From assembly GCA_027577595.1 (NCBI GenBank), contig JANBRJ010000043.1, forward strand, positions 62,001-126,000: a DNA stretch of 64,000 nucleotides, read 5' to 3'. The stretch is from Coemansia sp. RSA 487 (lineage: Eukaryota > Kickxellomycota > Kickxellomycetes > Kickxellales > Kickxellaceae). The notes under the pieces are model-generated. The model ran no database searches, was not told the DNA's origin, and saw only the letters and a program-made list of their open reading frames with translations. The translations under genes were made by a program, and so were the position numbers. This document shows, in pieces, positions 22,401-32,600 of the stretch. Numbering within the stretch: position 1 is the stretch's first letter; every line of letters begins with the position of its first letter.

Positions 22401-24386
22401 TTACGGCACTATCTCGAGACGCAGAGAGAGGATTCTGAAAATGCAAATGTTTCAAACAAAACCATCGACAGCCATGTAGTTCCGGCGGTGTACGGGTTTT
22501 TGCGATCAATTCAGCTTTCAAGAGGCGATACCGCAATGCAGGATGCACTTCGACTCCTGACAGCGTGGTTCAACTATTCACAGCATGGGAGCGTCGTCCA
22601 GGTGGTTCAAGAAGGACTTGATTTGGTGCCAATGAAAACGTGGCTGCAGGTCATTCCGCAGATTCTGGCCTGTATCCATATAAAGCACGAAGGCACGAAC
22701 AGGCTGGTTCGACAGTTGCTTACGAAAATCGGCAGAGCCCATCCGCAGTCAATTTTGTTTTCGCTATACGTGACAGCCAGATCAAGCCACCAGGAAAGAA
22801 ACCATGCTGCAAAGGATGTACTGGCAAAAATCCATATCATTTATCCCGAGCTTGTGGAGGAGGCCGAGGTAGTTAGTCGCGAGCTTGTTCGGGCTGCGTG
22901 TCTTTTGCCAGATATGTGGCTAGAAGCGCTAACAAACGCCAGCAGGTATTATAATAGCTATGGCGATAAATTGCGCGCATTAAGCCTTTTGAAGCCACTG
23001 CACGATCGCATGAAGGCACTTTACACACCAAATGAGCGCAGATTTGCACAAGAGGTTGGCAGCGAGGTTTTGGCAGCAGAGCAGTTTATCAGCCGCTATT
23101 TTACGGCAGCTCCTCATAGCCGGGACATTGAATGGATACACAAGGCGTGGGGGCAGTACGCAAAGCTGCAGGGCAAGCTGATGTATATGGCACGCCAGGT
23201 ACGTAAGCTGTATACGTGGGATGTTGCGCCAATCCTTTTGCAATGTCGCAACATGCATCTTGCGGTTCCTGGGTCATACCATCCAGATCACGAGGTCGTG
23301 CAAATCGAATCCTTCTGCAAAGAAATGTCGGTCTATCCAACCAAGCAGAGGCCACGGCTGATACACATATGCGGATCGAACGGCAAAAAGTACAAATTTT
23401 TGCTAAAGGGAAACGAAGAGCTGCGCCAGGATGAACGGGCAATGCAGCTGTTTGGGCTGATAAACTCACTGCTCATGTATGACGAAGTGACATCGCATCG
23501 TTCGCTGGCCATAGAGCGGTTCCCGGTGATTCCTTTGTCGTCAGATGCAGGGCTGATTGGGTTCTACCCGAACTGCGACGACATGTTTAACGTTGTTAAA
23601 AAGTTCCGGGAAGCGCACAAAAAATCAGTGAGAGCAGAGCAGGATATGCTGCTGCAGTTTGCGCCAAACTACCAGACACTTACAGCGACACAGCAGGTCG
23701 AGGCCTTTGAGTACGTACTTTCCAATTCTTGCTGCGATGATCTGCAGTGGGCAATGTGGTATAGGTCGCCTAGCGCGGAGGTGTGGATGCAGGAGCGGAC
23801 AAACTACACAAGATCGATGGCGGTGATGTCGATGGCTGGATACGTACTGGGTCTGGGCGACAGGCACCTTTCGAACATCATGATACACAGCAAGAGCGGA
23901 AAGGTTGTGCATATTGACTTTGGCGACTGTTTTGAGGTGGCGGCGCATCGCCCGTCTACTCCAGAAAAGGTGCCATTCAGGCTGACGCGGATGACGATTT
24001 CGCCAATGGGAGTCAACAGGACCGAGGGCTCATTCAAACTAACAGCAAACCATATGATGCGTGTGCTCAGAGCCAACCGGGACTCGCTTATGGCAGTGCT
24101 AGAAGCATTCGTGTTTGATCCGCTGGCTGTGTGGTCGTTTATCCAGGATTCAGGCGACATTGAAGATATCCAAACGCAGCTACAGAAGCCACAAGAGGAC
24201 GGTTTGCAGACAAGCGACTTGAAAGCGCGAGCTGTGATCAAACGTATCCAGGACAAGCTGATGGGAAGAGATTTCAACCGGAATGTGTCGCTTTCTGTGG
24301 AGGAGCAGGTGGACAGACTGGTACAGCAGGCGGTGCTTTCCGAAAACTTGGCGCCAATGTATTTGGGATGGTATCCATTTTGGTAA
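16407..24386 (+). CDS. TOR: TOR-type phosphatidylinositol-3-kinase-related kinase, three exons
   Basis: Spliced model: exon 1 16407-16456, exon 2 16601-16646, exon 3 16746-24386, giving about 2578 residues, the usual TOR length. The two introns (144 and 99 nt) start with GTATGC and GTAAGG and end with TAG. The joined start ...YDQLWSRNANERANAAAILHK matches the first HEAT unit of TOR proteins, which supports the splice sites. HEAT repeats fill the N-terminal half, then FAT, an FRB domain (about 2078-2170), the kinase domain (about 2240-2500) with LLKG, LRQDER, GLGDRHLSN and HIDFGD, and a FATC end finishing in GWYPFW. TOR controls growth in response to nutrients within TORC1 or TORC2 on the vacuole or plasma membrane. 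Several rapamycin-contact residues of FRB differ from the consensus, and the DRHPSN proline is Leu. The frame before exon 3 has no ATG, so a single-exon model would lack the true N-terminus. Confidence 0.92.
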
Positions 24387-26054
24387 GCGCATCCTTTTGA
24401 AGCTCGGTTGCATAAATAACAATTTTATCAGCTCAATGAAATGAATAGCGCACACTATTTTAGTTATATTATCTTTTCATGTGCTGGTGTCTAAAATGGC
24501 AATTGAGGCAAGTGGCAGTTAAACTGCCTGCCAAACTCGAGACAGATGCGGCACCAATGGAGCAAACATTCTAATTTTATGCGAGATAGCCTAAAAAAAG
24601 TGTGAGTGAAATAAAAAAATTACTATACAGCTCGGAAATGCATGAACGCCAAAAGCATGGAGATTCTCACCACGATGAGCGGACATTTTTATTTTTTCTC
24701 ACCTGGCAAAATGTCACTTTTATGTTTACTTTCAGGTGACAGGTACTGGTAAGCCCTTGCGTGCAAAGTTGGTGTAGTGTCTACCAACGTGACTCTTTTT
24801 TTTTTAATGCGCAGCAGCATATACAGAGCATAGCAAACATATTGAGTTCAGCGGGGGTGGAGCAAGGGAAGGTAAAAATTGCTAATGCTGTGCGCGTATG
24901 TTTATTTTTTGTTCTTGGGGCAAGCAGCAGCTGCAAAAGGATTCAAAATAAAGTGCCTTTGTCATTCAAGCCAGTGAATTATTCTACAAACAGCGGTAAA
25001 TAAATTACAGGCAACCGCTTTGTAGACAAGCAGCGTGTGGAGAGCAAAGGGGGATGGAGAACAGTAAAAACAAAGGGAAAATGGCCTGTACAATAGAGCG
25101 CTTAAGAGGAGATATGCCAAGGACAATGTGTATTTACAATATCTGCTCACTTCCAGTCCTTTGTACGTGTGGGGATTGTTCGCCCATCGCACGCGTGGGC
25201 GCTTATAAAGAGACGGTACAAAGACGTTTTGCGCCGGTTGCAGAAACACTGGTGTTGGAACCAAAAAGAAAAAGAGGGTTATGATTCGGCTGTTGATATA
25301 GTGTGCTGAGATAGGGTTTTTTATTGTTTATTTTTAGCATTGAAAGAGCTGCAATTTGAAAGAGAAGCGAGTGCTTTGTAGGATTGCTTGAGTGATGATG
25401 CAAGGATTGACCGCCCATCTCTTTGTTAGAAAGGCACTGGTGCGGAGCCTCATGGCTGCGGGAACAAGAAAGGCGCGCTTTCGTTTCTGTAAACATCGGC
25501 AGGATCAACAACATCCCCCACTCATTTTGCCCACCCTCATTTCTTCCCCCCCTGCACTGCATGCCTGCCTTTCCTGCACTGTCAGGCGCGGGCAGGAGGA
25601 AGAGTGCGTTTTTTCTGCCCAGCTTTTTTGTATTCCCTGCCAAATAAGGGAATCCTGGACATCTCCGTCCTTAACTGGGCACTGCCACCTGCTCTGTTTT
25701 GATATGCGTTTTCTGCTGCACCTCATTTAAAACACAGCGCCCCTGCCTCGTTCCTCCATTTCCTTTTTTTCCCGGCTTCTTCTGTTCACATTTTTCTCTT
25801 TCAAAACCCACCCTCTCACATATACATCTCTGAATCCAATTCCATTTCATCCGGGCAACCTCCCTAACTATACCTTTGCCAGCTCTCGGTTTCTTTTGGA
25901 TTCTTCGCATCTTCATCCATACTATTATTATTTCTATTCCTCAACTGTGCCTTTAATTGCAAACTCATTAGTAAATACACGCGCAACGCATACCTACCCC
26001 TCTTTCAATCACATTTTCCCCTCGCATATCATTATCGCCTAAAAATAAATAGCC
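24387..26054. other. Long gene-free stretch and promoter of the C2-PH gene
   Basis: These 1.7 kb hold no convincing coding region. Several ORFs of 60-150 codons overlap on both strands but have no recognisable domain. From about 25740 to 26050 the + strand is strongly C/T-rich, which looks like a fungal pyrimidine-rich core promoter and 5' leader for the gene at 26055. A short inverted repeat (CGCCCA ... TGGGCG, about 25180-25200) is followed by TTATAAAG near 25203. Confidence 0.5.
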
Positions 26055-27482
26055 ATGGCCACTGCACAAGTCGAAGATAGCTGGGTTGTCGTTGACAAGA
26101 CCACCTCCGGCACGCTGCGCGCAAAAGCCAGCCAAGAGTCGCTTTACCTCAGCGACGACGAAACCGATGCGGTGCGCCCACGCGTCCACGTCCACGCCAG
26201 CAAGCTGGCCCACCAGGCCATCTCTGATGACCTTTCGGCAGAAGCCAGCGGCAGCGGTGCACTGGCGCCCGAGCTGCTTGATTGGATAAACAATGCGGCA
26301 AACGAGTCGTCCAGCGCGCTACCGCTGGCAAACCGCAACACCTCTGTGTCAAAGTGCTCGTACCGCACAAACAGCAGCTCGGCAGGCAGCCGCCAGCGCC
26401 GCACGCACCGGCGCTCCAGCGTACATGCGACATCGGAAGTTTCGTCGCTTCTGGGCGGCCAACAACAGGCGGACGCACAACCGGTGCTGGAAGGTGTTGA
26501 TATGTTCAACGAGGGAATGTTTGTTGTCAAGGTCGTCGAAGTCAAGCAGATTGGCGCGACAAAGCGTAAGTGCTCATAGTCCCATTGTTTTGACCCACCC
26601 ATTTTCCTCCAAATGGGGGTTTCCTGTTTCTTTGTTTGGATTGTTGTCGGGCTTGTTTATTCCTCCCCAAATGCAGATTACAAGTGTGTTTTCTGATTCT
26701 AGATTCCCTCAATTGTTCGCTAATCCAAACTGGCAAATATCTTTGTTTGTTTTTTTTTTTCATGCCCCGACATTTTCTTTTCTTGTAGCGATGAACATCC
26801 AGTGTGTTGCTCAGGTAGGCGACGAGCGGTTTGTGATCCCGCCCGTCGCAACAAGACCAAAGAGCTACAATACGTGGTCGGCAAAGATGAATGACACCTT
26901 TGTGTTTGACGTCTCGCGCCAGTTTACCTTCAACCTGGGTGTCTACGGAACCCATCCCAACCCCACGCGCCCAAAGCCCTCGAACCCCCTCACCAGCCGT
27001 GTATCGCTTGTTTCCCGCCGCCATAACAGCATTGCAAGGAACAGCATTGCGCTGTCGAACGACTCCAACCCCTCGCTGCTCTCCAACAGCTCTACACGCA
27101 CCACGACCAAGATCAAGCGCGGTCTGCGCAAGATCTTCCGCAACAAGAACGGTATCGACTCGCCTGCAGAGGATCCCGCATATACCGGGTACAGCGTCCC
27201 TGCCACGCCGATAGCAACGGAATCGTCAACCAGCTTCAACCGCAACAGCACGCTGATGCCAGTCGGGGAGGCATCGTCCCTCGTGTTTGACAACGACCAG
27301 GTCCAAACCGAACAGGCAACCGACGAGACTGGCCGCTCCATCGAGGTGCAACGGCACTCGGTTGCCATGAACAATAACAGCAACTCCGACTTTGAAGGGC
27401 CTGCTAGCTTCATCGGTGGCGCCCAGCAAATGCCCTCGTCGGCCATCTTTGGCGGCTACAGTATGCAGCCAGATCAGCAACA

Positions 27483-27513
<31 letters not shown>

Positions 27514-29397
27514 GGGCTGCCTCAGAACCTCTTCCACCAGCACCCGGCGTTCTCGCGGCTCTCAAGCTACCTACCCCGTAGCCGCACAAACACCACGACG
27601 TCGGCACATGAAATCAACTACAACGGGCCACGCCTGCGTGCCTTCTCCAACGCATCCACTATCAGCTCCACGCCACAGCCCGTAGGCGAACTGTTTCTTG
27701 ACTACAAGGTGGACCGGCGCGAAAAGAGACGCGCGACATTCACGCTCCCCGTAGTCAACCAAGAGCAAGTAGTGATGCGTGGCGGGTCGCATGTGGAGAT
27801 GGCCGTTGTGCTCGAATACGGCATCATTGTGAACGAGACGTTCCAAGAGCGCGCGGTGCGGCTGCAGCGTGAGCGCGAGCGCGAGCATGTTGACCAACAG
27901 CACGAAAGGCGCCAGCGATTGGAACGGCAGTGGGCTGAGATAGACGACCAAGACAAGATGCCCCGGCTGCGCAGCAATGTCAGCGTGTTTACTCGTAGCG
28001 GCCGCGTATCGACATGGAAGAGATACTGGGCTGTTCTGAGCTGCTCGCGCATCCTGTTCTATGACTCTGAGGACGACGAGGAAAAGGGCGTGCAGCCGGT
28101 TGCGAAGATCTCGTTGTTCCACTTGCATGATGCAGGCATCCCAAAGTCCGACCTTGTCAACATTGGACCCACGGGGCTTGAATTGCACTTGTCGCCCCTG
28201 GCAATGACCGACCGCCATCGCCGCAAGAGCGCGTTCCCGCGCGAGTCCTCTGTCAACGGAGGCGCCCAGGCGCTGGCTGCAGCTGCAGCACGGGATATTT
28301 TCACTCACCCGCTGCCTGGCATGGAGGGTCTGAGCATCAGTCCCGATGCTGGCAACAAGAAGGACGACCCAAGCACATTGCCTTCTGACGAGGACGATGC
28401 AACACTGTTCAAGTACAGTCAGTGGCAGTGCCGTGTCTATGTTCTGCTGGATACTCTTGCGGACCGCGATCTGTGGCTACAGGAGCTGACACTGACCACG
28501 GTGCCCAGCGCCGAGTTTGCGCGTTTCCGTGCCAGACAGCGCAAGGCATGGCGCACTGAGGAGTTCGAGTCGGCCACGGAGTCGCTTAGACTTTCTGGAA
28601 AGAAGCTGCAGGTCGTTGCAGCCCAGGCGCTGGAGATGATGTCGTCGGAGCACAAGGCACAGGCAAAGAAGGTGTTTGTGGACTCTGTTGGTGGTGGCGG
28701 CGGAAACCGTGTGCTCTCCATGTCTGCTATTGGCGTGTCAAACGACAATGGCGGCTTCGGAAGCATTGCAGCAGCTGCTGCTGCTGACGAGGACGAAGAC
28801 GAGGAGCTTGAGGGAGCCACGCTGACTAGCACAAAGGCGTCTGCATTCGATGCGCATTTCAAAAAGAACAGCAAGCTCGTTCTGGTCACCGACAGCCCTT
28901 CTTCCTTCTCAAACCGCAACGGTGGTATGAAGAAGGGAGGCGGCTTTGGTAAGCCTAGCAAGGTCGAGATCAGAGCCGTTGTCGATAATAACAAGCCCAA
29001 CGGTAGGACCAACGAGAACCGCAAGCCTGCAGCAATGGCGTTTGGAAAGCCAGCGACATTCAACCTGCTTGTCAAGCCATCCCTGAACTCATCCGACCCA
29101 CATGCCACGCTGGTGTCTTCGCCGATATCGGCGCCAGCAAAGAAGCGTCTGCGCGCGCGGCGCCGCTCCAGCTCAGTTGCTGATCTGCGTCGCAGTATGG
29201 ATACCAGCAATGTCGCATCGTCATCCTCCGACGAATCGCGTGGCAGTCCCCTTGTCAACGTCGTTGCGCCGCCGCATCATTCCCGTCGTGACTCGGGCGA
29301 CAGCACTGTTATCGAGGTTGTGGGCACCGCAAAGGAACGCCGCCCTGGCACTGTGAGTCGCCGCTTCCTCTTTGTATGGAATATCAATGATATCTAA
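26055..29397 (+). CDS. C2-like and PH domain protein, two exons
   Basis: Exon 1 is 26055-26565 and exon 2 26789-29397, joined across a 223-nt intron with GTAAGT and TTGTAG ends; the product is about 1039 residues. The splice joins FVVKVVEVKQIGATK to MNIQCVAQVGDERF, restoring a continuous beta-strand pattern of a C2-like domain (about 155-235). A long Ser/Asn-rich linker with a run of about 13 Gln follows, then a strand-rich segment and a charged helix, and a PH domain near 640-815 (VSVFTRSGRVSTWKRYWAVLSCSRILFY ... DRDLWLQELT), interrupted by a Ser/Gly-rich insert. The C-terminus is low in complexity. C2 plus PH suggests a membrane-binding scaffold in polarity, cytokinesis or trafficking; no orthologue could be named. 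A GTGAGT near 29351 could be the donor of a further intron, so the last 15 residues are uncertain. Confidence 0.75.
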
Positions 29398-29687
29398 AAA
29401 AGTTACATCCTCTCTTCTCCCCCCCCCCCATCCATTGCGTTCATATTTCATTTCTATTTTTTTCTTTTCATTTTGAAGAGCAAACCTCATTGGCATTTTT
29501 GCATCAATTGCTGGTGCTTTGGCCGATGCTAAGGCGCTTTTGTACTAAATACATATTTGTTTTACATCAATTACATTCTATTAATTGTTTTGCTTCTATT
29601 GTCCTCCTTGCTCTTGGAACTCTAAACTATCAGATACATTGTTCAGAACAATTATTTGAAAAATGTTGCACTTTACACAATCTGGCT

Positions 29688-32600
29688 CTACCGTTTCTCT
29701 GGCAGAAAAGCCAGCTGCTGAGTCTTGGTTTCGCGGCACGCCTCAATATACGCATTGCGGACGCCCTTGACCATGCTCCAGGACTTTACTTTCTGTGCCT
29801 TGAAGAACATTTCATCCAGGGCCTTGTTGACACCAAGCTTGCACACCTGCGCCGAAGTAACCCATTTCCACGACCTAGAACCAACGGGGTTTGTGGGATT
29901 GGAGCTGTAGAACCACACAAGCGTGTTGCAGTCGTCGGACTGCTTGTCCTCGTGCACTCCCTCTGGAATATCGGGCATTTGCGGGTCGCAGATCGCGGCA
30001 GGAAACCATGGAAACGATGTCATTTTTGCCCACACTGGCGTCCCAATCGCGTACTGCGACGAATCTTCGCCTAAAAATGCAGCTGTGGGCAACGCAATGC
30101 CATTGCTGTACCGCCGCTGCGAAGCACTCGTGTCCGGGGTAGCTACTTTCTTTAGTTTCTTCTGTGGTGTGTTTTTCTCGCTGCGAGCAGCAGCAGAAGA
30201 CCGCTTTGTGGGAGTCACAGGAATTGTTGTTAGCGGAACCGTAGCCATGCTGGTACGACGCAGCCGGGACTTGATCACATTGACATCGTCAGGGATGTCG
30301 TCGTCGGGCAGCGGCGTGTTCGGGTGCAAGAAGGCATACCGTCCACGCAGTTGCTGGCGCACATCGGGCGGGGGTATAGACATTTGCTCGAATAGCGTGA
30401 GCTGTCTGCTGCTGCTGCTGCTGCTGCTGGGGCCTTGTGTTTTGCGTCGATTTGCCACCGCCTTCTTTTGGCCCTCGGGTGCTCTAAGCCTGGGCTTCCG
30501 TGGCTCGCTGGCTGGTGGCTCCCGGTTGGCTGGTACGGGCTTCTTCTTGGGAGTAGTGCTGGTTTTGTCATTCTTGCTTCGTTTGAGCTTCTCTGCTGCT
30601 GTCCCTGTTTTCTTGCCTTCTGCGCTGCGAGTTTTGGCGCTTTCGCTGACTGCCTCTGTGGGCCCCTTGGCTGCCTTGCTGTCTTTGGGTGTGCCTTTTC
30701 CTTTTGCCTGCTTACTCGCATCGATATCGGCATCAGCATCGGTCACTACACCCGCTGAGGGCTGGTTGTGCCGAGAGGAGCGGGTCATGGGTGCCGTCGC
30801 TGGTGTGCTGCTAGGAGCAGCAGGCTTCGCAGGGGTTAGCCCTGTCTCAGGAGTCTTCTCCGCAACCTCCGTACCATCGCCACTGGCATTCTTCGCTTCG
30901 CTGTTAACGGAAGATGGGATTCCGCCGTCCAGCTCAAAGATACCCATGTCAACATCGACCAGAAGCCGACCGGATTCGGGATCAATTGGCATAGCGCTTA
31001 TCCTTTCCTTGGCTTCGGCCACCAGCCGCTCAACATGTCGTTTGATACGCGTGGCCAGCTGGTAGTAGTACGTCGTGGGCTTATTGTATATCATGCAGTT
31101 GGCAATGACCAAGTTGAGGTGGCGCTCGACTTCGTCCACGGACCTGTACTTGTGCTCGCGTATGTTTTGTCGAATGGTTCTAAAGTCCATAGGCTCCTTG
31201 ATGACGTCAAAATAGTCGGGTGCATCATCCAGCGTCACCGGGTAGCTGAGGACACCGCGAGGGTCGCGTCGTTCGATAAGCTCATCGACCATATCCAACA
31301 ACACAGGGTTCAAGGGATCAAAGACTTTGCGCAAGTACTCGACCAGAAGCCGTGCGCTTTTGAGCTTCTCGCGCTCCCTCCTGCGCACGCTCTCGACCAA
31401 CAGGCGCACGCGCTCGAGATCTGTCCGGATCCGACGCAAAGCCATTTGTCTCTGCTCCTCAGCCATCTCTATTTCTCTCTGCTGTGTGACCGAGGCCGTC
31501 CAGGGCTCCAAATGTAAGCGCTTGAGAAGCGGAACACCGTACCGCGTGAACCGTTTGAGCGCCCAGTACCGCGCGATTTGGCTAACCAGGTGGATTCGCT
31601 GGTTGGCACCAATGCGGTTTGCCGGCACAGCCGTTTCTACAACCTTGGCAAACACGTACTCATTCAGAACGGGACGGCCTGGATTGAATATGCGCATCGT
31701 CAGCTGCAGCGACGCATCCTCGCTGGCCTTGTACTTTCCAGATCCCAATGGGTCCCCGCCTGCTGCAGCTTCCATAGTGGCTGCAGTCGCTTGGTCGAAC
31801 AGCGCGGCCACTTCTTCTGTTGGGTGTGCCAGCAAATCCACCGATGTCGCCGGCCACCACTGACCACCACTGCCATTGGCAGCCTGCCCGCTGCTGGCGC
31901 CATCGCCAGCCCCATGGAGTATCGACACAAGGTCGGACGAGAGCAGCGATAGTGCGGCGGCAGCTGTAGGAGTGGACGATGATCCTCCAACAGGAGGGTT
32001 CTTGCGCCGGGTGTTGCCCAGGAACTTGAGCGGAGCCGACAGATCGATCTTCTGCGTATGCGTGGGCAGCGAATGGCGCTCACAGAATGGGCGGCGCACG
32101 GGTTCTCCTGTGCGCCTATCTAGCTTCTCAACCATCGAGAAATGCGCTTTGCGTGCGCACGTTACGTGGAATGCGGTACAGCACTGGCGGTGTGAACACT
32201 GGATGCACGCGCCGACCTTGCGGCGACATAGGTGGCAGCAGAGCTTCCAGCGCGACCTGGGGATCTGGTCGACGCTGTCGATGGGCTCCATATACGTAGT
32301 GTTGGAGATCCCGACCTCGGGGATCCACAGCGCGCACAGAAGATGCACCCACTTATTGGTGGTTGTTTTCTTGAATGCCCCACCGCGCTGAGGACATAGG
32401 ATGCATGCAACCTCCTTGTCTGGAGACAGCATGCAGCTGCGACACAGCCACTGGCCCTCCGGGATGTACGGCACGCCGTAGCAATCCTGATGCACAGCCA
32501 GATTGCATCCGTCGCAATACACAATGACGTTGGCGTTGTCGCACTCCTCTTCGTTGCAGATCGCACACGCAGACTCATCGGTTGGCAGCTGCTTTTGGTG

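Noticed and set aside
25160-25230. Short inverted repeat followed by a TATA-like sequence, considered as a small RNA promoter
   Set aside because: The stem is only six base pairs and no transcript or terminator can be defined.
27476-27512. CAG/CAA repeat considered as a separate microsatellite
   Set aside because: It lies in frame in the C2-PH gene and encodes its poly-Gln tract.
29345-29480. Possible last intron of the C2-PH gene (GTGAGT donor, TTTGAAG acceptor)
   Set aside because: The downstream frame gives only 17 residues with no conserved pattern, so the simpler unspliced end was kept.
30000-31065. Long open frame on the + strand opposite the BRPF/Nto1-type gene
   Set aside because: It is a shadow of the low-complexity and bromodomain coding region on the minus strand; its Ser/Leu-rich content has no domain.
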